DNA of 64,000 nucleotides from Rotaria macrura (taxonomy: Eukaryota > Rotifera > Eurotatoria > Philodinida > Philodinidae): NCBI GenBank assembly GCA_900239685.1, contig OENT01000249.1, positions 87,704-151,703 of the forward strand, read 5' to 3'. Positions 25,905 to 40,500 of this stretch are shown piece after piece. The notes beneath the pieces are model-generated. The model ran no database searches. It worked only from the letters and a program-made list of their open reading frames with translations, and was not told the DNA's origin. The first letter of the stretch is position 1. The number at the start of each line of letters is the position of its first letter. Both the position numbers and the translations under genes were made by a program.

Positions 25905-27463
25905 ATGACTGCTGAACTCGACACGTCGTATCATAAAGGTAGTTGATTTTTCCTTTTAACAAAATGATCATTTTAAGCATTTTCAAATGTCCTTGCTTTG
26001 TTTGATTCTTAGAGAGATCATCGTTATTATCATCGTCGAGTGGCTATGAAAATTATCGAGGATTTCTCAATCTACTGTATGTTATATTAGGCATCGGAAG
26101 TTGTCGTCTTGTAGTAGAAAATATTCTTCGCTATGGACTATTGATTGAATTTGATTGGCCAATAAAATTTCTAGAAGATCCAACAAATTGGCCATCGGTT
26201 AGTTGTATTTATATTTAAAATTTCATGTCGTATCTTATATAATTCATATGATGTTTTAGGTATTTCTTATTTTTTTAGTTCATTTTTTCATTCTATTTGA
26301 ATTTTGGCTTGAGTTAAGACTTAGTCGAATTCGTTCATTAAATTCAAAAATTAAAACTATATGGATACTGTTTCAATTTATTAATCTAAGCATCATACTT
26401 ATTTTTCCAGCCATATATATTAATTATCGTCAACCGAATCCTGTTGGTGCATTCGTTGCTGTTGGTATATATGCAATAGTGTTCTTGAAGCTATTCTCTT
26501 ATTTACATTTCAATCATTCAAGCCGGCATAGTTTATTCAAGAAAAAAAATGGTTCAACTTTTATTTTCTTCTTTATTCAATTTATACTATAAAATAAAGT
26601 TTGATGTTTTTCTTAGATTCAAGGAAAAACTCCGAGACATCATCAAATCCAATATTCTATCCAAATAACTTGACACTGAAAAATCTTTACTTTTTCATGT
26701 TGGCACCTACACTCTGTTACGAACTAAATTTTCCACGTACATCAATTCGACGAAAAGGATTTATTTTACGACGTTGTGGCGAAATTCTTGTACTTTTCTC
26801 ATTGCAATATTGTCTTGGACAACAATGGATGTTACCGATATTAATTACGATGGATCGACCACTTAATCAATATTCAACATTAGAAAATATTGACCGACTT
26901 TTACGTCTTGCTCTACCTAATCATCTTTTATGGTTAACATTTTTCTATGTCTTTTTCCATTCGATATTAAATCTTATTGCTGAATTAATGTGCTTTGGTG
27001 ATCGACTTTTCTATCGTGACTGGTGGAATGCAAGCAATTTAAGTGAATTTTGGAATCGATGGAATACAGGTGTACACGATTTTTGTAAACGTCATATTTA
27101 TAAACCATTAGTTACTCAATATGGTTTTAATAAATTCATCGGCTCACTAGTCGTATTTATTATAAGTGCATTTTTTCATGAAGTAATTCATCATTTTTCA
27201 GTTTCTCTTTATTAATCATGCATTTTTCGTTTTCTATTTAGTACTTGATAAGTGTACCGTTACGTATGTTACGCCCATGGAGTTTTCTTGCTATGATGAT
27301 ACAAATTCCGATGGGTTTTGTTGTTCAACGAATCAGTGCTGAAAATAAAACATACGGAAATATAGCTGTATGGATATCGCTTATTCTTATTCAACCGATT
27401 GCGATTCTTCTTTATATACAAGATTTATTCTATCGTGATTTTGTCAAAAATAAAGTCTATTGA
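25905..27463 (+). CDS. DGAT1: Diacylglycerol O-acyltransferase 1 (MBOAT family)
   Basis: The exons are 25905-25938, 26013-26197, 26260-26551, 26617-27182 and 27242-27463. All phases agree and give 432 residues. The protein is the ER multi-pass enzyme that joins acyl-CoA to diacylglycerol, the last step of triacylglycerol synthesis. Diagnostic segments in order are S-G-Y-E-N-Y-R-G-F-L-N-L near residue 22, L-x-D-P-x-x-W-P at 63-72, Y-P-N-N-L-T-L-K-N-L-Y-F-F at 185, A-P-T-L-C-Y-E-L-N-F-P-R at 200, F-Y-R-D-W-W-N at 302-308 (acyl-CoA site), the active-site His of S-A-F-F-H-E at 358, and the C-terminal S-V-P-L-R-M-L-R and G-N-I-A-V-W blocks. Compared with mammalian DGAT1 (about 490 residues) the disordered N terminus is short and the catalytic core is complete. 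Confidence 0.95.
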
Positions 27464-28538
27464 CGTTTATTATTTTCATCATATTCTATGACACATCTAT
27501 ATAAATTTAAAAATATTCATTTGTATTTGTAAGAACTTCTTTTATTTTACTCTTCAAACCGTTAAAATTTGTTTAAGAGAACGACAAAATGACAATTAGA
27601 ATGTGAATTTGTTTTCCTCTGTCTATTTCATCGGCACAGATATATATTGTCTACGTAATTTTCCGTTCGACTTAACAGACATATTAAGTCGACTATTCAC
27701 TCCGTGCATTAGAAAAATGGCACACAAACGAAGCAAATAATGCATCATATTGCATGATAATCATCGTAGTGAGATTTAACTAATATCTATATGGAGTATT
27801 AGATTTTTTTTTGTATTGCCTGCGAAAATAGCTACTAATCAATTAAATAGCACGAAAGCTAAACGAGAAAAACAAATGGCACAATGTGAAATAAATAAAT
27901 CATTTGTTAATGTTTAGTTGAAATAGTGCAATCGATCAAATTTATTCAGTGTGATTATTATTACATATATCTATCTATCTATATATATATATATATATAT
28001 TGTTTTTTTTTGTTTCTGTTTGTATTTTATTCAAATCTATTTCACAGTTATCTTCACAATAACATAGAGCAAAAACATATATGAATACACGAAGAAAAAC
28101 AAAACAAAATCAGGGGCGCACGTCATACATCTACAATTGAGTGAACATCACTCATATTTTTGATTTGTTGGATGAATTGTTTTTCTCTCGTTTTCTTATT
28201 GAAATATAAAAGAAACATGACGCACATTTATACGGCATTCCGACGATAACAGAACAAAAAATAGACCATTGGTAGCAAGACCCCATTTTGAAAGACATGC
28301 AATAGAAAAACAAATGAGTAAAGAAAACCAAAATAAGAATGAAAGAACCTAGCCCTATATTCAATCTTGGAAGATAAGAAACGTTTTGGCTTCTGTTTTT
28401 TGCTCTAGCTCTTTCTCTCTCTTTCTCTCTGTCTTTATAAATACCGATGTTACTTATTAGTTTGTTGTGTTTTCTTTTTCGAATGTTATTTTTTTTTAAA
28501 TGAACTAAATTTTCTTTTTTCTTTATGCCTATGCATCA
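27464..28538. other. Intergenic stretch between convergent genes, with microsatellites
   Basis: DGAT1 (plus) and ZFC3H1 (minus) converge here. Bases 27966-28001 are a TATC/TA dinucleotide repeat and about 28405-28435 is a CT-rich repeat. No exon was recognised. Confidence 0.55.
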
Positions 28539-31500
28539 TTACGAAGTAGTTGTAGCGCCCGTATTATTATTAGTAGTAGAATCAATGATGATTTGTCGAA
28601 GTTGTTGAGATAGAATACCACAATTGGAAAATTGCTTTTCGAATAGACGACATAAACGAGCAATCTTCAATGAACAATAGAGTAAAACACGAAGAAATAT
28701 ATAATTGGAAACAAATGAGACAAGATGTTTTGAATTAGAAATTGTGTTGATTTTTCTTCGATTTGATTAATTTATAGAAACTATTATTTATACGTCGTTT
28801 AATTGATTAACCCAATGGATAAATATAGATATTCATATTTGATATGAGTTTTCTGTTCGAAAAAATAGTGTTAGATTTCATTTCAATGCAAGGAATTTAT
28901 TTGTCTAGGCTTGTTGTCACTATTGAAAACATTACCAAACTATTCGTTAGCATAACAGACTTCTAAACCGATCATTTCTTGTCGATCGATGATCATCGAT
29001 TCCTCTACTCATCAATCATACCATGCTCATATGTAATGCTTTAGATTACTCTTCATCGTATTCCAATAAAATCAGTTATTGCCTATTTGAACTCGACTCG
29101 ATGTATTTGCTCGAGTAGATTTCATTTTCAGAAAATGAACTCAGAATGTCAACTTTGTCTATTCAATATGTCTTTCTACATCCTGTTAACATTTTTGATC
29201 GATGATATGACTGTGTTAATGTTAACTAAGCTATTTACTATGTTAATAATGCGCTTGAAAATTCTAGATATAGCTTTAGTTGTCTAATATAAATCATTGT
29301 GAATTATTTTCATTATAAATTAATATCAAATCGAAAGAAAAAACAAACACTTTTGACAAAACGAAGTGTTGATTTCTACTTACTTTATTTTTATCTTCCA
29401 TCGATGTTATTAATCGTTGTAGAATGCTAATAAATAAAGAAAAATACCAAACTATCGCTTACCTGTTCGAATAAATTTGACATACGTGACATAGATCTCT
29501 TGGCAATGTGTATTATATATCAATTGTCTAGCAAATGCATCAAAACGAATCCATATCAATGTATTTCGATTCTTTCGAATTGGTAAATCCAATAAACGAT
29601 AGGTAAATCTAAATAGATGAATTAGACGGTGAAAGTTAAAATACTGAATAACAAAGATATTCTTACGGTTTAATTATCCATTCGTATTGATGAGAATGTA
29701 ACGATAGAAAACAATCGATAACAATATCGAAAACACGGCCAATATGACTTATACGAAAGAATGAATAGAGAATTAATAATCTTTGATAATCATCATGATT
29801 CAATAAATGATTGAAAATTTTTCGAATTAATGTTTGTTGTGTATCAATAGAAAAATTCGAAAAATGAAAGAGTACACTAATTGAAAAAAAAACATCTATT
29901 TCATTTGAATATTAATTATTATCTAATTTACTCAATTATTGTTATATCACGTAATTCTCCATTGTATCGTATAAGATTCTGTTCGATTTTCTTCTGTTTT
30001 AATTCATTGTTTGAATTCGAACTAGAAAATTCAAAAGAAAACAATTTCAATATTTTCTTTTATGAAATAAATCTCGTATGAAAAAATAAAAGTAAAAAAA
30101 CAAAAATTTCCCACGACAAATGACAAAGATCAGAAAAGAATTTTTCACGATTTGTTTTCATTTGAATCGATTCATTGTTTAGCATTGCTTCTATATTTAT
30201 TGATGATGACTAAATGTGAAACAAAATTGACATGTTGAATTTTCATTAGATTTCATACGAATAATACCAATGAATAAACAAATTCGAAATAAATTCCAGT
30301 TGTTTTTCTTGCTTTTTCGAGTGTCTAGAGAAAAAAAAAAAAAATAGAAAATCAAAACGAATTCATTTTTATCAAATGTAAATATTCTTTATTTTTTACT
30401 TCATAAGGATTTTTCAATATTTCAGGATTTAACAATAGTTCAATCCAAAGTTCAATTGAACATGGAAATGTTTCGATTAATGTTTTGATATAAACTTGTG
30501 ATTCATCATATCTAGTTTGGTTTAAATACAATCGAAATTAAATATGTATTCGAACCGTAAATTCTTCAAACCTTTTCGTTGCATTCAAATAATGAATTTT
30601 ATTAATGTAAAAAGCAAAATCTGTTTCCGATAATTCAATTGGATTAATGAAATCATCGAAGAATTTATCGATTTCATTTTGTGTATGTGAATAATTCGAT
30701 AAGGCATACCAAGGACAAATAAATGGTTCGAGCTGAAATGAAAACAAAACACGAATTAGACATTCATAGTTTCAAATTTTAAAATTTGTATTGTTATTTA
30801 AATTGAACGATTTGAACGAACATATATTTGTTTATCAAAACGACTTTCATCCATATGTTGATAGAGTATTCGAGGAAATGAACCAAATACATATATGTAT
30901 AATAAAACTAACGTAAGATATATTCGATGTTCATTATCCAGTAATGAATTTGTTAAATAATTCTAAATATTAAAAACATGTCAATATGTTTTGAATTTCA
31001 ATCTATTCATTCGTACTTTAAGTTTTTCACAGGCTTGATCACAATTGAATGTTAGATTAGCATGAAACATAGCTAATTCACATATGGCATATGAACGATT
31101 ATGAAAATCGAATTCATCTGATTGTATGTATGTTAGATAAATTGGGATTAAATCTTCAATATCATTCGTACATAGATAAAAAATCTAAATATCAATAGAA
31201 TAGAATAGAATTTTTCTTTGATTCTATGAGTGAATTGCAAATTTTTATTTTGTGATACAATGAAATGAACTTTTTACCATTCATTCTATTTGCTACTAAT
31301 CAATGGATTAGACGAGTTTCTATTTGTTTTTATTAACGTGAAGCTAAAAATGAATTTTCTAAAAATCTGCTTTGAAAGTTAATCTAGGTTTGTAGCAAGA
31401 GATTGCGATTTCGAGAATGAGAAGGCACCTGGAAACTTCGGGTGTTCACTGTTCAGAAGATGTATGTGGGAACACTTGAACTTTACTGAATTATCTAGAC

Positions 31501-34500
31501 TAGTATTCATTTCACAATAGAAGACTACTGACAATTTCTTTTAATAACTTTCGATAGAAACAAAAAAACAAGAAGGAGGTGGTTGTCACCGTTGGAAATA
31601 GACGACTTTGAAGCACACATACATTGGAAAATCAAAATATTTCAAAGAATACTCCATTTGCAAGACATTGAACTTGCAAAAAGTAGTCATTTTGTGCGCG
31701 GACAACTCGCAAGACTTAGTGTTACTTGTCAATAGAATATTTCGAAGCAAGATTATGCTCTTCAGCTGAAATTTATAGGGTTACAGTACGAAGAAATTAA
31801 AATTGAGAAACATACCAACCTAGAGAAATAAGTTAACGGTTTTCAAAAAATCTCCCAAAAATGTATTCATATCTCTTCATAATCTGATGGATTCAAGGTT
31901 GTCAGCATAATCTTTTTTTAAAGGGTGAAAATCGCGCTCTTCAATTATGTTCCTATCAAGATTTATTTAAAAAAGACACAGACAGTGTTCTATTTTGAAC
32001 CGGATAATTGATGTTTCACTATTGATTTTAACTAGGGTTTTTTCAGAAAATCTTCAGTATTGACTTAAACTTTTATTTCAAGAAATCAATAACCAACATG
32101 TTTCTCTGTAGATCTATGCAAGATCAACCTTGTCGGCTTATTCCGATAGATGACTTCAAACTGTATTGAATCTTATGTACTCGTTGATATTCAGTTCAAC
32201 GGTAACATTTACTTTATGTTGTCTTATTAAACTAAGCTATTTCCGGCCCCATCTTATTTCAAGTCTAAGAACAATTATTACCATTGAACTCGACGTAGAT
32301 CATTTGCATAAGACTCGGTGTAGTCTCAAGTTGTCAATAGGAAGGAGCCAGCAACGTTCATCTTACAGAATTTTAAAGTGAAACAACGTAGCTGTAGGTT
32401 TCATAAATTACAAGTTTTAACCAACACCAAAGATTTTCTACAAAACCTAACTCGTATCTCTTTCGAACAGTGAAAATATGTAGTTTCTAGCTACTTCTAT
32501 TGTTGCAATGGCACCAACAGATCTAAATTCTGTCACATGTAAGAAAAAATTGAAATCAACATGCCTGTCTGAATTATAACGATGAATTTAACATTGTACC
32601 CCAAGTAAGACTAGTTTAAATTTGTTAATCTGAATTCATCCTATATCGTTTAAAATATCTTCTACTAAAAGCAACTGTCATAGAATGTACATTTCGCCGT
32701 AATGAATAGAAATAGAAGGTTGAAATCTTTATCAATTTTATAACTCGGTAAAATTCCACAATGTCATTCTATGAAGTAAGTGAATATCGATTTTTACAGA
32801 AAAAAGTCATTGGGACGGAGCGACTTGTTTTTGTCTCGAAAGAACATTGAAGTACAGATGTCGTAGACGAAAAGCTCTATTTATTTGTATAGAATATTTC
32901 ATACACTACAATACAAAATTTTCATAGTAAATTATCAGATGACAATCGGAAACTCAAAATATTGAATAGTTAACATCTCAATGATACCAAAAAGTTGCAA
33001 TGCGCTCATTTATCTGAATTTTTCTTTTGCCTACCGTCCAAAATAAATCATAACTTTGTGCATTTTTAAGTGCAGCAAAACATAAAGGCTGCAATTCATC
33101 ATGTGACATATGCCAACTTGAAAATTCAAGATACAAACACCATAGTTGAGCATTCGTCCGTTGGGATTCAAGGCCTTCGACTAAATCAGCAACAGCTTGT
33201 TCAGCTGAAAAATCATCACTAAATACGAAATGAAACGAATTTCGAATATTTCAACTTCAACGAAACTTCTCGTGATATTCAATCTTAAACGTTTAGTCAA
33301 ACAAAAATCGACTGTAAGCATAAATCTGTAGAATGTTATCTTTACTGTGATTAATGCAACATATTTTCTTTTTGTCATTTTTTAATACACGTACGAATCA
33401 AGTTGATTTGATACACTAACAAGTATTGGATGAATTATTGACAGACAATCATTTGCTGATTTATCTCGAAAATATCGAAAATCTTCATGATAGATTGAAA
33501 GATATCGGTCAAGTTTTGTTCGACCTTATCCATGAGAAAGAAAAAAGAAAGAAAAATTAAATAATACATAAAAATAATAATAGTTAACTTACATCGTTGA
33601 TATTGTTTCTCGCTAATTCGCTTTTCAAATATAGATAAATCCATATCAAATGGTTGCAATGAACAAATACTATCAATTTTATTTAAAATTTCTAAGAAAT
33701 AAAATTTATTATAGATAATTTTATTAATTCATCACAAACTTTGTTTATTTTTTTCATTAAAACTTTTCGACGAAAGAAACTTTTCAATACGAGCAGATAT
33801 TTGATGTTGATGTTGACTAGTAGAAATGATAGATTTTATAATTAGAACATACGAATCAATTGCTACACAAACACAACACCTAATCAATACTGGTTATTCC
33901 AGCCAAGGAATTTTCATGATAAATTCCAATCAGTCGACACGATAGACATGAATCTTGTCGGAATTTTCTTAGTTTCACTGAAGTTTTCTGATATTCAAAA
34001 TATCGGAATCAATGGAGAAAGTTCCCTAGTGAATCTGTGAGTATAATGAAATTATTTAGAATCAGTCGAACTACGATGTGACGTATGCATCTTTCTATAC
34101 ATAGGTATGAGAATTTCTTCGTTGAGCCACAACAATACATTCGATACTGAAATAGATTGATTGACGCACTCGTAAAAAAATCAACCGATTTTGTGTGCTA
34201 TTGTTAAATGGAAAAAAATGTAGATTCTTTCAAATAAAATACATTAAAAATATTGTAAGGTACACATACAATACTGAAATATTCTAATTTTTTTTATATC
34301 CCCTGTAAATGCTCATGAGTATCAACTTTCTGCATAATCGAATCTAATAGAAAGTGTTTTAAGCACATCCGCCATGAGGCACACTGTTAAGATGTATATG
34401 AGTGTTGTGGAAGTTACTGTCGGTATACACTCAAGTCAATAGATAGTCTCGACCAGTACTCATGTAGAAATTCTTAGATGAAACAATCGGCTATATGAAT

Positions 34501-37500
34501 GAGTTTAATTTTAATTTTAGCACTGATAAAAGACTTCTCGATATTTTGACTTTCTATGCATTGTCATCTAACGAGAAAATTGATTTTGTTCAGTATATGT
34601 TCAATCCTGAGTTACAATCAATCTAGTTGATTTTGACATTTTATGAATTCTTTCCAATGACTTACTAAATGCAATGTTGAGCTTTACATGAACCTTGAAG
34701 TTCATATGGACAAAGAATATGATTGATATCAATAAAATACGATTGTAAACACGTCTTCCAATACTGTTCATTATTTTGTGTAGAAAAACTAGAACAACGA
34801 ATATTTTGTAATGAAATTTATTCGTAAAGAAAAAAAGTAGAAAAGTAAGTTCAAACTTACGAACGTGTTCGAAATAATGAACATGAATTATCTTCATTCG
34901 ATGGCTGAATAGAAAAAAAAACAAACGAAATTTAAATTATTATGAAGAACAAAAATTAAATATAGAAACCTGTTGAATTTTTTTCGATACTGTGGCTACC
35001 CATGTATGATATGGACGTAATTTACGATAGAAATTCAATGGACAAATGAGTATTGATAAAAGCATTTGAGTCTATATCATGGATAATTAAAAAAGACATT
35101 ATAATGACAATAGATATAAGATTATCTGTTGCATACACTATTATCTTCGAATACTTTCGAAATATTTCCATAATCGAATTCGATCGCTGCTCGTTGTTTC
35201 GGTACAGGTGATGAAATCTAGAAATATATTTTAATAGGAGAACAACAATTGTTTCCTCTACACAAATATTTACTGGTTTAATAACAGATTTAAAAACAGC
35301 TGATCGAAGAATAAAATCTTCTTGTTGTCTTATATTTTGTGAAATTGACATGGCCTAAATAAATTGTTTAGTAAAATGATAAAAACAAATTTAGCAGAAT
35401 TTAGTTTTTACTTCTTTTTGCCAATAGTGTAATAATGCATTATTATTTGTAATTTGATTTTTTTTAGTTAACAGCTGTTCTTCTAGTCTTTCGATATCAC
35501 GTGCTAGAAGTCCATTTTCTAATTTTTTCTTTTTCATTTTTTCTTGTATATCACCATATTTAGCACGATCACTTAGTAACATTCGACTAGAAAAGAATTT
35601 AATTCGACATTAAGATTGTTATGCCTGAATTTAGTCAAGAATTTATATCTTGAGATTCTTATATCTCAAAGTGACGGTATCATACATGTGTGGAATTTTA
35701 TCAATACACATAGTTGCAAAGTCAAAATTTAGTTTATTGAAATATCTAGAGTGTCGCACAAACCTGCAAAGGAAATAGTTTTGCTGATAAAACTTAACAG
35801 TAAGGAAGTTAGAGTTTTTTTTTTCGAATATTCTTGGATTTAAAATCTCATCATCTTGGTTACACCTCGTGATTGAAGACCATTTGATTTAATGACATAG
35901 GATATCTGAAACATGGGTAGTACTAGATAGATGTGATAAAGTAAGAAGTCGATCATGATGATACGTTTTCATGCGAATTACTTAAAAACATCTGTCATAG
36001 TGAACTTTCATGTCTTGAGAAGTAACTAGTTGAAGGAAGTTGTTGATCTAATATTTGTGATTCTAGGTCTGATCTCTTGCCAGAGTTGTCTCTGTTGTTT
36101 TAAGGCCCCCACCCCCCTCAAAAAAAGTCGATTTTCGTCAAGAAAATGAAAATTAAGATAGCACCATGAGGTGATAGCCCATGTTTTGCTCTTTCAGAAT
36201 CACTATAGTGTTTTTGCCAAACACCATTTTTTGACCGAAATTTTTAGTGATCTTTGAGAGGTCCTCTATGTCAAAAACGATTTTTTTTTAAATTAGTTCT
36301 TTGATTTCTAATTACTGATTAATTAATTAACAATCAATTAAGCGCTCAGCGTGTGCAGAATTAAAAGTTACGCAGGTCGAGATAGGTCAAATCCTCAAAA
36401 ACCAAGTGAAAATTGAGAAAATTTAAAAAAACCGCAAAAAATTTTCGAAAAAATGTTTTTATGTTTCTCTGAAAATCATGTTTTTCCATTTTCCATCCTA
36501 GTTATTTTGCCTTCAATTATGTTTTTTCGAAAAATTTTTTTTATTATTCGATAGAGCATGCAAAGACGCAGGGCATCTCGTGTTTTTATGTCTAAAAAAG
36601 ATCGCCTACAAAATTCACTTGCAGTTTTTTGGCCTTTTTTCAAGGACTTTTAGCTGTGGAAACTTTTATGAGCATAAAAAAAAGCTTTTTCAAAAATCAG
36701 AGCACGAGATACCCTGCGTCTTTGCATGCACTATCGAATGTTTAAAAAATTTTTCGAAAAAACATAGTTGAAGGCAAAATTTTTTAACCAGTGTTCACCT
36801 TGTAACTTCCTTAAATTTGCATATTTCGGGGTGAAATTTTTATCGCAGGCTACTCGCTTCAGTCCTAACATATCCTGAAAATTTCAGCCGGTTTGGACTT
36901 TCTTTGACGAAAATCGACTTATGAAGGGGGGAGGGCTTAAACTCACTGACTACCTGTGTTAATAAACACATACGAAAAGCATGATCTTGAGACTGATTTA
37001 TAACCGAAGCTATTGGAAATTCTTCGCCTGCAACTGTTCTAAGTTGATTTCCCTAACACATCCGTTCTCTTATTGATACTGTTTAATTCGTTTTTCTATG
37101 TTACATAATAAAATTTTCCAGTCAATATATATTACCTGACAAGAGATCTGTGTGGCAGTAAGACGAAGAATATGATCATAGATTTAAGATGCTCATTTAT
37201 GAAATAGTTTCCTAGATTCTGCTCCTCATATTAAGTAAGAAGTTGTTGCTGAATTTATGAGTTATAGCAAAGATCGGATAGTACTTTAGTTCAAATACGA
37301 GAATCTAGGTGTATCTGATCAACAGTTTCACAAGACTATTTTCTTCCAAGACATATTTTCGTATTTAGTTAATGATTGGTAAAATTTTCTTTACTCTGTA
37401 TCTGTAAACACTTCCCTTAATATTGATCTCATCGAATTTAAACAGTTCTATGAGATGAGCTCAAACAATTGGTAATATTTTCGAAATTCTGATTTAAAAA

Positions 37501-40500
37501 ATTGATCGAGGCATAAATTAGAAATATCAATGAATTCGAATAGAATATACATTTAGAAAGTTCCCTCAGCCTATGCATTTCTTAAGATGTTTAAATCTTA
37601 TTAGGATAGTTAAGTACCGTTTGTCTAACAGAGCACTTAATTCATCCGTTGATGGTATTGCTTCTTGAATGGTATCATTCGATGGTATTGCTTGAGGTTT
37701 TTGTACGATTGCTTTTGTTGTTGATTCGATGGAATTATTCTTTCGTAGAACTTCCTCTTGAATTTGTTGTAATCGTTTAATAGCTTGACATTCTTCGTCA
37801 TTAATTAAAGATGTTGATCCATTGGGTTTTTTAACTATTTCGTGTTGTTGTTCTTCCTCATCGGTTGTTTGATCATCAAATTTAATTATAATTGGATTCG
37901 ATTGCACAAGTTCAACATCAGTTTCATGCTTAAGAAGAAAACAAGAGAAAGAAATCTAAGATTTCAAATCCTATAGAAATACATACTACGCGAACAATTT
38001 TATTTCGTGTTTGAATAATCGGTTGTGTAGTTCGATTAGAAGACATTGTTTCAATTTTATTAGTTACATTTGTGGATGAAACATTTGCTTTTACACATTT
38101 ATAACGTTGATTAATGCTGTATTGTATTTTTTGTAATACTTCAGTTGGTTTATTTATAACGACAGCAGTTGGATTTACATTTGTTGTTGGTATAATTGTA
38201 ACGATACGTTCAGGCTCTATATCAGTTTTTTCAATTATCGTAACTTTACGTTTATTCGATAATGTACGTAGAAGTTCTTCACGTAATAAACGTTCTTCTT
38301 CATCATCTTCATCATCGTGACCATTCGTATTATTATTTATTATTGGTATATTTTCTTGAATTTTTTCATTTTGATTTGGTGTCGTATTAATAATAACATT
38401 AGGCGATACAGATTCATGTTGGTGATACTGTTTTTTCGATGATTTTTTCGGACGCTTTCGTCTTTGTTGTTGAGGTGGTTTTTTACGTGATAATTGTTCA
38501 TGCATTTGATTTATTGGATGATGTTGATGATTATTATTGATTGGTTGACGACGAAGATCAACATCCGTTGCTACATTATACGATGGTTGCCATACATCAG
38601 CTGGTTGTTGTACAAAATTTGGTCGTGGCCAATTTGTCGATGAAAATGTTTGATTAACAGAAAATATATCGAATAATGATGGTGGTGGCGGTGGAAGTGG
38701 TGGTAATGGATCGAAGAATGGTAAATGATTTGGTGGTAATGGTGGTGGTGGCGGTGGAAGAGGTGGTAGCGGTGGTGGTGGTATGGTTACGGGATGATCA
38801 TCAACAATATCCATTTGTTGAATATCATAGTTGTCGACCAGTTTCTTATTGTTAAAATTTGTTGATGAATTAGTGTTAATACTATTATTATCAGGCGAGA
38901 TAAGAGACAGAAGCATATCGAAAACACCTGGTTGCCGATAATCTTTATCGAGTAAATATTCACGATCATCATAATTCGATGCTTGATTTGAATATCGTGA
39001 TGAGAATGAACGATTTTTCATCGGTGAACGAAGATCAATATCATCTTTAATATATCGATTCGAATCATTGGAACGTTTTCGTTTGTATTTTAATTCTAAT
39101 AAAAAATTTCAATGTCATAAAACAAGGAAAAATATATTTTGATGAATTTTTACTTTTAGATTTTTGTTTTTTTGCTCCGGCCAATGATCGCAATGCATGT
39201 AAACGTAGATGAAGTTCTTCGACATCATCATTCTAATGTCAGAAAAGAAGACATGAAGGATTGTTGAACATTCATTCTTCAATCATGGAATAAAATTATT
39301 CAAAATTTAAAACAAAAACTGTGGCTTCTAATTTAAAAGAATCGAAGATTTTTGAAAACGATATTTCTCAGTTAGTTTTTTTTTTGGATTTGGATATTAA
39401 AAAAAAATTCAACTGATAGTAAAAACGAAATCTGTTGCGATCTTTCTAGCTTGTCTCTTTCAAGAATTATCAGGCTTTTCATTAAATTGACCTATGATCA
39501 CGGAGAAAGCAGCTAGAAACATTCATCTCAGTATCATTTTTTAAAATCTCATCTGATCACTCAATGCCTGATCAAAAACATTCAGGAAAATAGTTCAGCA
39601 GATCATTTACTGAAACGAACAGTAGATTCATTCTTACAAGGAATTGTCTTCTAATAGTAATATGTCGAACGTTTACAACTTAGATGACGAATCTGAAGAT
39701 GCTTTCATCAAGTATGATGCAAGGCTGTGAGTACTGAAGGAAAACTGTCTGTAGTACACCGGCAGTAACAAGTAAACTATCTCACTTGAGATTTGGTCAC
39801 TGAATTCATATCATAACCACAACATTGGTTAAATCAACAAAAATCATTCAATCGCACACATATTCTCGGAATACTAAAGCGCAAAATCTGGACGAGCCTG
39901 AAAACAGTTGAATATGTTAAATCTATGGTTTTTGATTCGATAAAATAAATCAATGCTAATATCAATCTATGATGGTCATTTTCAATAAACACATTGTATG
40001 CTTTGTTTAAGAATAGATGCTACCAGTGCCGACAAATCATATTTAGTGTATTGCTACGATGACTACTTTTATTTTTCAATAGAAAATCACGTATTGAAGA
40101 TCATTATAGAAATTAATTTTCGCATGTTTTGTATTCAAGATCGGATATGGTAAAGTGATCCATGTATTAATGTTCATGCTAATTTCATCTATGGCACGTA
40201 CGTTCAATCTAAACCTGCCTTAAACCCAGAAAAAGATTTGCTCTATACTTTAAAAAAAAACATTTTGAATCCTTTTTTGACAGGAAAATGGCGAAACTTT
40301 TATTGTCACTCTTATTACATGCGTGATCATATCTTTGGAGTGATAATGATACAAAGTAAATTACACTGTATGCATTGTAATACGAAGCTAACGATCGTAT
40401 ATTGATCATCATCAAATGAAGAATAAGATTCACACAATTGTTAAATTTATGTTGTCAGTGTACGTGAGTATTCTCTAAGGATAAGGAGATCGAGAAAACT

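Noticed and set aside
29463..29485. Later donor for ZFC3H1 exon 21 (after I-R-T)
   Set aside because: Using it leads to a stop codon in the next exon; the donor at 29485 keeps the frame to the final stop.
34601..34924. 107-residue minus-strand frame
   Set aside because: Most of it is AT-rich intron; only the short part 34861-34904, read in another frame, is a ZFC3H1 exon.
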